Source of the DNA: DATGLE01 sp035294325
Lineage (GTDB): Bacteria > Chloroflexota > Ktedonobacteria > Ktedonobacterales > Ktedonobacteraceae
NCBI GenBank assembly: GCA_035294325.1
Contig: DATGLE010000066.1
Location: 1 to 64,000 of the forward strand
Length of the DNA: 64,000 nucleotides
Direction of reading: 5' to 3'
The first letter of the stretch is position 1. Each line of letters opens with the position of its first letter. This document shows, in pieces, positions 44,106 to 52,785 of the stretch. The translations under genes were made by a program, and so were the position numbers. The notes beneath the pieces are model-generated. The model saw nothing but the letters and a program-made list of their open reading frames with translations, had not been told where the DNA came from and ran no database searches.

Positions 44106-45110
44106 TTAGAAATTGCTGCCGCCGCCACCTCCGGCGTCTCCGCCACCACCGCCAAAGTCTCCTCCTCCACCTCCACCCCAGTCTCCGCCAGCGCCACCGC
44201 CAAAGTCTCCCCCGCCGGAATCGCCGCCTCCGCCCCAATCAGCGCCGGCGCCACCGCCAAAGTCTCCTCCTCCAAAATTGCCCCCCTGGTCGCCCTGGTA
44301 ATTCTCTCTCGCTTCGCGCTCACCCTGCTCTTTGCCCAGCTCGTAGCCCAGGAAACCGCCCGCCGCCGCGCCCAGCCCACCGGCGGCCCAGGGATTCATG
44401 CCCTGGTTGTAGCCGGGACCATAGTTGGGAGGATACGGCTGATTGTAGGGACCATAGGGTTGATTCGGGCCGTAGGGCGGGACGCCCCGGTTCCTGTTGA
44501 AGAAGCCCCCGAAACCGCCGAAGCCGGGGCGCGAACGGCGGCGCATAAAGGCGAAGAACAGGATGCCAGCCAGCACCAGCAGGCCAATGCAGCACAGCGC
44601 GCCGTTGCCCAGACCAAACAGCCCGCCAGGCGCCGGCACAGCACCGCCGGAACCGCGCGAGCCGAGCGCGCCACGCAGCGAACTGAGCGCGCCAACTGTC
44701 GCACCGGTAAAATCGCGTCCATTGCTGCGCATGTCGCTGGCAAACGTGTTTGACGCCTGCTGGTAGTCGCTCGTCGTGAGCGGTACGCTGCTCCCGCCGG
44801 TAATATAGACATGCCCGGCCGTGTTGATCGCGATGACGATCATATTGCTGCTGGTAACTTTACTCCTGGCTTCGGCATCAAAATTGGCGTTCGAGCCATT
44901 GTAGCCGTTGACAGTGTAAATGCTCACCGGGTACGGGAGCGATGACGCCTCCTGGCGCACCTGGGATTGATTGAGTACGCCGGCGTTATCATATATATTC
45001 ACCGTGCTGGCGAATACGTTCACCGCAGCGCCGAGCAGCAGAGCCAGCGCGGTCATCAATGATAGCAGGCCAATGCCCAACCGTTTCATCAAAGTATCTC
45101 TGGTACTCAT
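44106..45110 (-). CDS. TPM-domain-like membrane protein with Gly-rich tail
   Basis: A 334-residue exported protein. After the signal peptide (about 1-33, ending VFAS) comes a short TPM/YgcG-like domain (about 36-145): NIYDNAGVLNQSQVRQEA, VIAINTAGHVYITGG and SSVPLTTSDYQQASNTFASD. One membrane span (about 170-190, LCCIGLLVLAGILFFAFM) follows, then a Tyr/Pro/Gly-rich region with repeated PYGP units, a second short hydrophobic segment and a tail of GGGDFGGG repeats ending in GSNF. TPM proteins contribute to membrane or photosystem maintenance in other lineages; the role here is unknown. AAAGG precedes the ATG at 45110. Confidence 0.75.
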   Translation of the reverse strand: MSTRDTLMKRLGIGLLSLMTALALLLGAAVNVFASTVNIYDNAGVLNQSQVRQEASSLPYPVSIYTVNGYNGSNANFDAEARSKVTSSNMIVIAINTAGHVYITGGSSVPLTTSDYQQASNTFASDMRSNGRDFTGATVGALSSLRGALGSRGSGGAVPAPGGLFGLGNGALCCIGLLVLAGILFFAFMRRRSRPGFGGFGGFFNRNRGVPPYGPNQPYGPYNQPYPPNYGPGYNQGMNPWAAGGLGAAAGGFLGYELGKEQGEREARENYQGDQGGNFGGGDFGGGAGADWGGGGDSGGGDFGGGAGGDWGGGGGGDFGGGGGDAGGGGGSNF

Positions 45111-45374
45111 AGCCACCTTTCTTTTGCCTGGACAGCTTCACATACGCAAGGCAAGAACACTGATAGCCACGCTCCTGCATATGTCCCTGTTCTCATACAT
45201 CCCTGCACATCACACATAGATATACGTCGACCAATGGTTACTCTCCAATCGCAATTACATGTGTAATACGCTCCGCAGGCAACACGGTTTCATGGATTTC
45301 CTTTGCACCTCTATACTGCCTGCTCTATCCTCATCACCACCTGCGAGCGATGGAACAGCTACACTTGATATATC

Positions 45375-45593
45375 GTGATCTATGAAACACTGGAAAAGTG
45401 GACGCGCTACTATTTCTCTGCGACCTGGAAGCATCCCGTTACAGGCAAGCTCCATTCTTTCTGTGAGGAAACCTGGAGGCCACAATCCGTACAGCGCAGG
45501 TATCCGCCAGGTTCACCGATAGTGATACTGCTGGATCCCGCCGCTCCTGAATTCTATCTCATTCCAGATCTGCCAGGAGCAATAGGCGACTGA
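45375..45593 (+). pseudogene. DUF3592-like fragment
   Basis: A 72-codon frame with a plausible protein pattern: FSATWKHPVTGKLHSFCEE, then RRYPPGSPIVILLDP and EFYLIPDL. This resembles the core of DUF3592 proteins (x-G-K-x-Y-x-F followed by P-G-x-x-V-x-V-x-x-D-P). Whole members have membrane segments that are missing here, the GTG start has no ribosome site, and the 620-bp gap around it holds nothing else. It may be a truncated relic or a small intact gene. Confidence 0.35.
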
Positions 45594-45739
45594 TATTACG
45601 GCGGGGCTTATACAAATTGGAATTTCGACATATGTAATGCGCAAGCAAAAGTACTCCTGTTACCTTCTCTCGACGGGGCATGCTACAATGGGAATGCAAT
45701 AATCTTGCGCATCAAGAATGTGGAGTAGCAGAGAGACGC

Positions 45740-47323
45740 ATGAGCACAACAGCTTCGGGGCGACCTCGCCCCTTTGTTTTGATTATCATGGATGGCTGGG
45801 GCATCAATCCCCGCAAAGAGGGCAACGCTATCGCACTGGCCCGCACGCCCAATATCGACAACATTGCCCGGCGGTGGCCGCATACGGCGATCAAAACCTC
45901 CGGCGCGGCGGTTGGCCTGCCGGACGGCCAGATGGGTAACTCCGAGGTCGGGCATCAGAACATCGGCGCGGGCAAGCGCGTCCTGCAAGATTTTACGCGC
46001 GTGAGCGAGGCGATCAAGGACGGCACCTTTTTTCACAATCCGGCCTTCCTCAAGGCTATCGAGCATGTCAGGCGTAATCAGTCGCAGTTGCATATCTGCG
46101 GGCTGCTGGGCAACGGCGGCGTGCATGCGCATGAGTCGCACCTGGAGGCTCTGCTGCGCCTGGCCCGCATGCACGATATCGAGCGCGTCTACGTCCATGC
46201 CTTCACCGATGGCCGCGATACATCACCTACGGGTGGGCTGGAGTTTATGCAGCGCTTGCAGGCGCGGGCGCGCGAGATCGGCGGCGATCATCCCGCGAAA
46301 GTGGCAACGGTGAGCGGGCGCTACTACGCGATGGACCGCGATAACCGCTGGGACCGTACCGGCAGGACCTATTTCGCTATGACGCGCGCCGAAGGAGAGC
46401 ACGCCGCTTCGGCCCTGGCCGCGATTCAGCAATCATACGATAAGAAAGTGACTGACGAATTTATTGTCCCGACAGTCGTGATGGAAGACAACCATCCGGT
46501 TGCCGTGGTCAAAGCGGGCGACGCCATCATTCACTACAACTTTCGTCCTGACCGCGCCCGCCAGCTTACCAAAGCCTTCGTCATGAAAGAGTTGCCGCCA
46601 CAGGCCGAGGGCAAGTTTAATCGCGGGCCGCGTCTGGATGATCTGATCTACGTGATGATGACCGAATACGAAGAGGGGCTTGATGCCGAGGTCGCCTATC
46701 GCGCCGACGAGGTTGAGATGCCACTGGCACGCGTCATCTCCGAGCACGGCCTGCGCCAGTTTCATACCGCCGAAACCGAGAAATACGCGCACGTCACCTA
46801 CTTTATCAACGGACGCCGCGAGACGCCTTTTCCCGGCGAAGACCGCGTGCTGGTGCCATCGCCCAAAGTGCCCACCTACGACCAGCAGCCGGAGATGAGC
46901 GCGGCGGGCGTGACCGATACCGCTATCGAGCATATCCGCAGTGGCAACTACGATCTGGTCATCATGAATTATGCGAACGCCGATATGGTCGGGCATACAG
47001 GCGTAATTGAAGCGGCAATCAAGGCCGTCGAGGCCGTAGATACGGGCGTGGGGCGCGTTGTGGAGGCTACTCTTGCCGTCGGCGGCGGTCTGATAATTAC
47101 CGCCGATCATGGCAATGCGGAGCAGCTCATCGAGTACGATACCGGTAAGCCTTTCACCGCCCACACTACCTATCCTGTGCCGCTCTACCTGGTCGTCCCG
47201 CAGTTCGCTCAGGCCCGTCTGCGCGGCGATGGCATCCTGGCGGATGTCTCGCCCACCATCTTGCAGATCATGGGCATTCCACAGCCGAAGGATATGACGG
47301 GCCGCTCGCTCCTTCTACCCTGA
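45740..47323 (+). CDS. gpmI: 2,3-bisphosphoglycerate-independent phosphoglycerate mutase
   Basis: The 527-residue glycolytic enzyme interconverts 3- and 2-phosphoglycerate with two Mn ions. The opening PFVLIIMDGWGINP contains the first metal Asp; TSGAAVGLPDGQMGNSEVGH carries the phosphorylated serine in MGNSEVGH; HAFTDGRDTSPTGG, GRYYAMDRDNRWDR, NFRPDRARQL, YANADMVGHTG and ITADHGNAE complete the metal and substrate sites. GAGAGAC lies before the ATG at 45740. It is probably monocistronic. Confidence 0.97.
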   Translation: MSTTASGRPRPFVLIIMDGWGINPRKEGNAIALARTPNIDNIARRWPHTAIKTSGAAVGLPDGQMGNSEVGHQNIGAGKRVLQDFTRVSEAIKDGTFFHNPAFLKAIEHVRRNQSQLHICGLLGNGGVHAHESHLEALLRLARMHDIERVYVHAFTDGRDTSPTGGLEFMQRLQARAREIGGDHPAKVATVSGRYYAMDRDNRWDRTGRTYFAMTRAEGEHAASALAAIQQSYDKKVTDEFIVPTVVMEDNHPVAVVKAGDAIIHYNFRPDRARQLTKAFVMKELPPQAEGKFNRGPRLDDLIYVMMTEYEEGLDAEVAYRADEVEMPLARVISEHGLRQFHTAETEKYAHVTYFINGRRETPFPGEDRVLVPSPKVPTYDQQPEMSAAGVTDTAIEHIRSGNYDLVIMNYANADMVGHTGVIEAAIKAVEAVDTGVGRVVEATLAVGGGLIITADHGNAEQLIEYDTGKPFTAHTTYPVPLYLVVPQFAQARLRGDGILADVSPTILQIMGIPQPKDMTGRSLLLP

Positions 47324-47375
47324 CCACCGACCTGATCGGGGAATCAGTGATCCGGGAATCAGTGACCCGGAAATC

Positions 47376-47458
47376 AGAGACGGGGGCAAGCCCCGTCTCT
47401 ACATCTCTATGACGCCAGGCGCCGGAAAAATGTAGAGACGGGGCTTGCCCCCGTCTCT
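47376..47458. repeat. Perfect long palindrome, GACGGGGGCAAGCCCCGTC family
   Basis: Perfect 29-bp arms 47376-47404 and 47430-47458 around a 25-base loop. It begins 52 bp after gpmI and matches the copies near 21.7 and 62.3 kb. Confidence 0.85.
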
Positions 47459-47520
47459 ACATCTCTAAGGTACCCCGTCTTCTGCGAAAAACCTGCCCTG
47501 ATCGCGGGACATGTGAACAC

Positions 47521-47585
47521 GCCTGTTTATCCACAAGCTGGCAGTAACTATGTGGATAACTTTCGATGAATGTGGATAAACAGGC
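47521..47585. promoter_or_regulatory. Three perfect DnaA boxes within an inverted repeat
   Basis: TTATCCACA occurs at 47527-47535, and its complement TGTGGATAA at 47551-47559 and 47571-47579. The outer boxes are part of a perfect 15-bp inverted repeat, GCCTGTTTATCCACA (47521-47535) and TGTGGATAAACAGGC (47571-47585). The site lies between convergent genes. It may bind DnaA or act as a hairpin terminator. Confidence 0.6.
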
Positions 47586-48610
47586 TAGCCGATGCGTTCT
47601 ACCAGAGTGATCGGCACAACCAATATCGATCCGTCCTCAAGGTGAAGACGAACAGCACGAGCGCGAATGCCAGAGGTAAAGCGCTGCTGGTAGGTAAAGA
47701 GGTAGTCGATGACGCCTATCGCTCCCTCGTGCTCACCGCCGCAGACGCGCACCTGCGCGCCAATGGTCGGCGTGGGATCGAGGATCGTTTCGCGGTGGTT
47801 GCTCTGCTTTTCTGACGCTGGCAGTGAGATCACCAGTTCGGGAAAGATCCCCTGACGCACGGAGGTGACGCCGGAGAGCAGCACGATTTCTCCCTGGTAC
47901 TGGCTCAGCAGGTTCATGATACGCGCCGGCATGGCAGCCGTGCCCAGCCCTTCCGTCAGCAGCAGCGTCAACTGCGGCAGGTGATCCTGCATTTCCTCCA
48001 CATCGCTGCTATCAATCAACTGCACAAGATCGACACGTAGAAAGCCCTCCAGGTCACGAGCCGAGATACTGCTGGCAACGACTCCAGCGACACCCGAACT
48101 CAGAGCCTGGCGCAAAAGCGCGAAATTGAGCGGGCCGGGCACAACCAGGATAGCGCCGGGCGGGATCGACGCTATCCCCTGGCCGCTGGCCTGCCACATC
48201 GTGAGTACGCCGGCAACCTGATTGCCGGCCCCGATGGTCCCCTGAATCAGATCGGCCTGTCCCTCGATGATAACTCCTCCTCGCCCGGTAATATCCACGA
48301 CGCGACCATGCATACCGGCGGGGACAACCTCAGGGCCACCCTTTGCGGAACTGGCTCCATTATGGACATCTTTCAGTTCCATTTTAGCCGTCGAAGAAAT
48401 GCCAGGCAGTGAGAGCCGGGAGGGCATTTGAACGGCCTCCTGAGCTGGATCCGTGCCTTCGGGGCGTTCCAGCCGGAGCACAGGCTGATCGGGCAAAACT
48501 TCCTGGCCCGGATAGACCAGCGGCACAGCCTTTGTCTTAGGCCCACCCGGCCAGCGCTCTCTGCGCACCTGCGTATGTGTGATAACCGACCACCCGAGCG
48601 GATAGGTCAT
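47585..48610 (-). CDS. Hypothetical protein with C-terminal KOW-like motif
   Basis: A 341-residue soluble protein that I cannot name. The N-terminal part has short beta-rich stretches (AVPLVYPGQEVLPDQPVLRL), the middle has GMHGRVVDITGRGGVIIEG and GAILVVPGPLNFALLRQALS, a fold suggestive of a beta barrel plus a Rossmann-like region, and the C-terminus has VRVCGGEHEGAIGVI, a KOW-type motif found in nucleic-acid- or ribosome-binding proteins. It begins 15 bp after the MutL-like ATPase gene and is the last gene of a three-gene operon. The first part starts with MTYPLGWSVITHTQVRRERW. Confidence 0.75.
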   Translation of the reverse strand: MTYPLGWSVITHTQVRRERWPGGPKTKAVPLVYPGQEVLPDQPVLRLERPEGTDPAQEAVQMPSRLSLPGISSTAKMELKDVHNGASSAKGGPEVVPAGMHGRVVDITGRGGVIIEGQADLIQGTIGAGNQVAGVLTMWQASGQGIASIPPGAILVVPGPLNFALLRQALSSGVAGVVASSISARDLEGFLRVDLVQLIDSSDVEEMQDHLPQLTLLLTEGLGTAAMPARIMNLLSQYQGEIVLLSGVTSVRQGIFPELVISLPASEKQSNHRETILDPTPTIGAQVRVCGGEHEGAIGVIDYLFTYQQRFTSGIRARAVRLHLEDGSILVVPITLVERIG

Positions 48611-48625
48611 AGCAACTGGCCCCCT

Positions 48626-50539
48626 TTACGATCCTAACGCCTGTGCCCATTGGAGCAGGCGGGCCTGGCGCTCTGTTTCATCGGTAGGAAGGGTCAGCGG
48701 CCTCCCACGGGCATCAATGACCAGCCCGACCAGGCCGCCATCGATCTGCTCGGCGGCGCGGGCGCGCTCGCCCGGGCCAAGCCCGACATCGACATCAGGC
48801 GCCGGGAAAAGCGTCAGCGCCGCCTGCTCGTTGGGCCGCAGAGGAATAACCTCGATAGAACCGGCCATCACTTCAACGTTTACCTGCCGTCCATTGCTAT
48901 ACTCAAGCCCGACGCGCAGCGCGAGTTGCCCCGGCTGCATGGCGCCAAAGGGGATGACGCAGGTTCCCAGGCGATGCGATACGGCGTCATTTTCATTGAC
49001 CTGCACAGCCGTGATTGGCGCGACTGTCGCCACAGCGCCAAGCTGACCCACAAGCATAGCCTGATCCAGCGCCAGCGAAGTTACACCGCGCGGCTGGAGC
49101 GCGTCTAATAGCATAAGCATGACCTGCCCATACCTGGGCGTGTGCGCAAGAATACCACCGGTAGCCAGGATCAGATCCGACATCTGCCATTGAGGGCTAT
49201 TCTTCCTTGCCATCTCCATCGTTACGGCGATGGCTTCGCGCGCGAATGCCTGGCACAGTTCCAGCTCTCGCGGACTGGTGGGGATCACATGCGGGTGCAG
49301 CATACGATTGAGAACGAACTGGCGTACCTCTTCTTCGGTCACAGTGAATGGCAGCCAGCGCGCGATACGCTGCAACCCTACCCTTTGCAGGACGGCGCCC
49401 ACGCCCGGCCCCACGCCCAGACCGGAATTGACGACAGGGATAAATTCGCCCTGTTCGCCCGCCAGCATGACCGTCGTCGTCGCCCCGCCAGCGTCCACGG
49501 CGGTGACGTTCATCGCGTAGTGCTGCGCCAGGAACCGCACCAGGCTGCTCAACGAAGTAGCGGTAGCGACAGGCGCCGCGCTCGACCATGAGCGGAGGCG
49601 ATCATAGCCGGGAAGACGCTGCATGACCTCCCGCTCGTGCAGCGCACCAACACCTATGCTGACCGGTCCAAGCTGCGCCGGCGAGACCAGGGCATCAACG
49701 CGGCTCACCTCGGCGACTCCCTGCAACAGACGCCGCACCGCCTCTACGTACTGGGGTGCCCCGGCATATAGCACCGGGCACTGCTGCGCGGCAATATCCT
49801 GGGGCGGCACCCCGGCAGAGGCGCTGGCCCTGCGCCGCTCGCTGAGTTCGCGTGACGCATTTATCAACATCTGGCACGCTTCCTGCAACGGAGTGGGACC
49901 CGCCGGCCCATCGGCCATGCCCACCATCAGCGCGGCCTGAGGCTGGAATTCGCGGAAGCGCCCCAACTGGCGCTCCCACTCCAGAGCCATACGCTCCTGG
50001 CTCCATGCGCCGCCGATACCAGGCGCGGAGGTGGGGCCGGCCATTGTCCCTGCCCCCACAGAGACGGGGGACTGCGTGGTCGCGGCTATATATGCGGGAG
50101 ACGGGATGGCCTGCATTTCAGCATATAAGCCGGATATGGCCTGCGCCACAAGCCTCTCAAGCTCCTGACTCACAGCACCCAGTACCGCCAGGCGCAGCGG
50201 GCCGCCGGCGCTGATCGTTGCGATAAACAGGTCCACACCGTCCCCGTCCGGCTGCTCAGGAGAGATGATACGCCCGTCGGCAACGAAACGACGACCAGTA
50301 ATAAACTCTATGACATTGATTGCCTGGATAACGCCCGCAGTAATATCCTCCTGCGGAGGTGCTGTCGTTGTCGGCGCTTCCCCACGCGCCATCAGACGAT
50401 ACTGGCCCTCAACCAGTCCAAAGAGCGAGACCTTTGTAAATATGGTCCCACAATCAGCGACGAGGAGAGAGCTGGCAGGAGCCGGATTGCGACTCTGGCG
50501 CGGAACCTGCTCTCCCCCCGGGTAGGGTCGTGTACTCAT
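48626..50539 (-). CDS. Glutamate mutase L (GlmL/MutL)-like ASKHA ATPase
   Basis: A 637-residue protein with an actin/Hsp70-type nucleotide fold: SLLVADCGTIFTKVSLFG near residue 25 is the first phosphate loop and VDAGGATTTVMLAGEQGEF near 360 the second. The order and motifs fit the glutamate mutase L family, whose members accompany B12 mutases, but no mutase subunit genes are here and this protein is about 170 residues longer, with an insert and a C-terminal beta domain (PNEQAALTLFPAPDVDVGLG). The ATG at 50539 follows AAGGA; an earlier in-frame ATG would overlap the zinc-ribbon gene. It is the middle gene of the operon. Confidence 0.75.
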   Translation of the reverse strand: MSTRPYPGGEQVPRQSRNPAPASSLLVADCGTIFTKVSLFGLVEGQYRLMARGEAPTTTAPPQEDITAGVIQAINVIEFITGRRFVADGRIISPEQPDGDGVDLFIATISAGGPLRLAVLGAVSQELERLVAQAISGLYAEMQAIPSPAYIAATTQSPVSVGAGTMAGPTSAPGIGGAWSQERMALEWERQLGRFREFQPQAALMVGMADGPAGPTPLQEACQMLINASRELSERRRASASAGVPPQDIAAQQCPVLYAGAPQYVEAVRRLLQGVAEVSRVDALVSPAQLGPVSIGVGALHEREVMQRLPGYDRLRSWSSAAPVATATSLSSLVRFLAQHYAMNVTAVDAGGATTTVMLAGEQGEFIPVVNSGLGVGPGVGAVLQRVGLQRIARWLPFTVTEEEVRQFVLNRMLHPHVIPTSPRELELCQAFAREAIAVTMEMARKNSPQWQMSDLILATGGILAHTPRYGQVMLMLLDALQPRGVTSLALDQAMLVGQLGAVATVAPITAVQVNENDAVSHRLGTCVIPFGAMQPGQLALRVGLEYSNGRQVNVEVMAGSIEVIPLRPNEQAALTLFPAPDVDVGLGPGERARAAEQIDGGLVGLVIDARGRPLTLPTDETERQARLLQWAQALGS

Positions 50540-50564
50540 CTCACAGATATCCTTCTTTCCCGCA

Positions 50565-52055
50565 CTAGCGGAAGAACAAGTCGCGGATCGCCTCGAAAAA
50601 TCCGCGCTTTGCAGGTTTAGCACCTGCTCCCTGACCACCGCTCATTCCCGCTGCCCCCGGTCCGGGCGGCATACCTGGCGCCTGAGGAGGATAGAGCGGG
50701 GATCCGGCCTGCGGTGGCATCGTATAACTGCTCTGGGACGCAGTTTGATATCCAGCGCCATAGCCCCCCGGTCCATATGGCTGTGGCGCGGGACCGCTCA
50801 TTCCTGATGGGGTGGCCGGTATCTGGCCTGGCATACCCTGCGGCGCTGCTGCATTATTGTAAGGATTGGATTGCGCCTGCGTTCCTGGCATAGAGCCTGC
50901 CTGTGAGGGGAAATTCGGCGCAGCCGAGGCCACGCCCAGCATCGAAGCGAACACATTAGCAGCCGCTGCGCTATCGCCGGCAGGATTCAATTCACTACGT
51001 GGACGGTTCGGCACGCGCACGTTCTCCACGCGTGGCGGTCCCGCGTACACACCTGATTGCTGGCCTCCCGGCGATCCCTGCGGGGCCGCTCCAGGGGAGC
51101 GCAGCCAATCGGGCAAAGAGTTGGTATCGATGAAAGAAGAGGCCGCAAGCTTCCCTCCGCTTCCGGCAATATTGCCGCCGGGGGCGTTATTAACTGGCGG
51201 CGCCTGCTGGGATTGATCGGGCAGAGGAGACCGGGCGGGCGGAGGAGGAAACGCGCTCCCTTTTTGCTCCTGACCGGGTTGACGCAGCCATGACGGAAGC
51301 GAATCTACGTCGAGCAGCGAGGAAGCCGGCATGCCAGTCTGCCCCGACGCGGCTCCCTGCCCCCTGTTTGCTGGCGTTATCGGTGGTGCGGATATTTGCC
51401 CGTTCAACTGCGACATCCACGGAGGCAACGATTGCTCGTCTATAAGATCATGCGCCGAAAAGCCCTGTGCCGGCGGGGCTGCATTAAAAGGCGGCGCGGG
51501 CTGTGCGGACCGGACCGGCCCTTCGGGACGAGGAGTGGAGGCTGGCGGTTGCATGCTCTGCAACCACTCCGGCAGACTATCGGGCTGCACCAGGCTCGAC
51601 GCCTGGATCCCGGATTGACTTCCCTCAGCGCCTGACTGGCCGGCCTCACGCATCCAGGCAGGAAGCGATTGCTCGTCAATTAACGACCTGGCGGCAAGCC
51701 CTTGCGACGCGAATCCTCCATCGGTATCAGGCCCCGGGAGAGAGGAGGAACGCAGCGCCACATGGGGGCCGGTAACAGCGCTCTCGCTGCCCATGCGCTC
51801 CGCCTGCATCCAGCTCGGCAGCGCACCTTCTTCGATTAGATCAGCCGCAGAAAAGTTCGCCGCCCCAGACGGGGGCGCCGCCGGACGACTACCCGGACGC
51901 AAGGATTCCAGCCAGGCCGGCAGTTCTGGCTGCCCCCGCGTTCCCATATGTGCACCAGCATCATTCGCACCCTTGCTTGAGAGCGGCGCGCCACACCTCT
52001 GACAATTTACAGCGCCATCCTGGGACCTGTACCCACAACTGTTACACGTAATCAC
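50565..52055 (-). CDS. Zinc-ribbon protein with repeated LPxW motifs
   Basis: A 496-residue, largely disordered protein. An N-terminal zinc ribbon (CNSCGYRSQDGAVNCQRCG, residues 4-22) is followed by seven spaced short motifs: ELPAWLESL, LIEEGALPSWMQ, LIDEQSLPAWM, VQPDSLPEWLQ, LIDEQSLPPWM, LLDVDSLPSWL and FIDTNSLPDWL, each in Pro/Gln/Gly/Ser linkers. After about residue 340 comes a Pro/Gly/Tyr-rich region, and the end RGFFEAIRDLFFR is an amphipathic helix. The repeated motifs look like docking sites for a partner. It heads a tight operon with the ASKHA ATPase and KOW-like protein, its likely partners. Confidence 0.8.
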   Translation of the reverse strand: MITCNSCGYRSQDGAVNCQRCGAPLSSKGANDAGAHMGTRGQPELPAWLESLRPGSRPAAPPSGAANFSAADLIEEGALPSWMQAERMGSESAVTGPHVALRSSSLPGPDTDGGFASQGLAARSLIDEQSLPAWMREAGQSGAEGSQSGIQASSLVQPDSLPEWLQSMQPPASTPRPEGPVRSAQPAPPFNAAPPAQGFSAHDLIDEQSLPPWMSQLNGQISAPPITPANRGQGAASGQTGMPASSLLDVDSLPSWLRQPGQEQKGSAFPPPPARSPLPDQSQQAPPVNNAPGGNIAGSGGKLAASSFIDTNSLPDWLRSPGAAPQGSPGGQQSGVYAGPPRVENVRVPNRPRSELNPAGDSAAAANVFASMLGVASAAPNFPSQAGSMPGTQAQSNPYNNAAAPQGMPGQIPATPSGMSGPAPQPYGPGGYGAGYQTASQSSYTMPPQAGSPLYPPQAPGMPPGPGAAGMSGGQGAGAKPAKRGFFEAIRDLFFR

Positions 52056-52216
52056 TTTTGCTCCTCACTTTCGCCAGGGCTTAATTCAGGGCAGTGTACC
52101 ACTCTTTTCCCGGCTTGACAACAGCGATAATCTACACCATAAGACACGCTGATATGATACAATACACACGGTGTCAACAACCCGAAAGTACTATATAGCT
52201 AGCTTCAGGAGATCTC

Positions 52217-52678
52217 ATGCAAGAGCCGCCTTCAGATAAAATTAGACCGCCCCGGGCGCCACTGGCACCACTACACCTGACACTTCCACTCCCTCCCAGC
52301 ATCAATGAACAATATGCAACCGTTGACGGTCGCCGCGTCAGCACTGTCGCCGCCCGTCGTTTCAAGCAGCAGGTACGCACAATACTGCGCGATCTCGAAC
52401 GAGAGGGAATATTGCATGATGGATTGCGTAAACATCTCCGCGAGCACTATCTGGCACTCTTCCTGGACTTTTACTTTACCACTCCGCTCAAACGAGACCT
52501 CGACGGCGGCCTCAAGATTACACAGGACGCGCTCTGCGAAGGGCTGGGATTGAACGACAACCGCATCGTTGACATTCATCTAACGAAACACATCAACCCG
52601 TTGCACCCCCATCTTTATGTTGAACTGGAAGCGATCATCGACTGGCATTTCGACAAGGAGTACATTCTTCTTACCTGA
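52217..52678 (+). CDS. RusA family Holliday junction resolvase
   Basis: A 153-residue protein with the RusA layout: HLTLPLPPSINEQYATVDGR at the start, then the metal site PLKRDLDGGLKITQDAL near residue 95 and GLGLNDNRIVDIHLTKHI. RusA proteins cut Holliday junctions and are mostly encoded by prophages; no phage gene is seen here, so it may be a domesticated copy. It is divergent from the zinc-ribbon operon. CAGGAGAT lies nine bases before the ATG. Confidence 0.85.
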   Translation: MQEPPSDKIRPPRAPLAPLHLTLPLPPSINEQYATVDGRRVSTVAARRFKQQVRTILRDLEREGILHDGLRKHLREHYLALFLDFYFTTPLKRDLDGGLKITQDALCEGLGLNDNRIVDIHLTKHINPLHPHLYVELEAIIDWHFDKEYILLT

Positions 52679-52785
52679 ACGTACAGTTTGCGTCCCTCTC
52701 TCGTTGCCTTCACTTAGATAGAACTGATAATGAGGGCGTTCTGTAACAGCATTATTGCCTATTTTTTGCGAGGTACTAGTCAAGA

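Noticed and set aside
44100..44753. 217-codon + strand frame rich in Ala/Thr
   Set aside because: It is antisense to the Gly-rich tail of the TPM-like protein; repeats of GGC codons keep other frames open.
47521..47585. Chromosomal replication origin
   Set aside because: Three DnaA boxes are present, but there is no AT-rich unwinding region and no dnaA, dnaN or gyrB nearby.
48626..50539. Mismatch-repair MutL
   Set aside because: The resemblance is to glutamate mutase L, which shares only the name; the GHKL ATPase motifs are absent. The true mutL is at 16569-18356.
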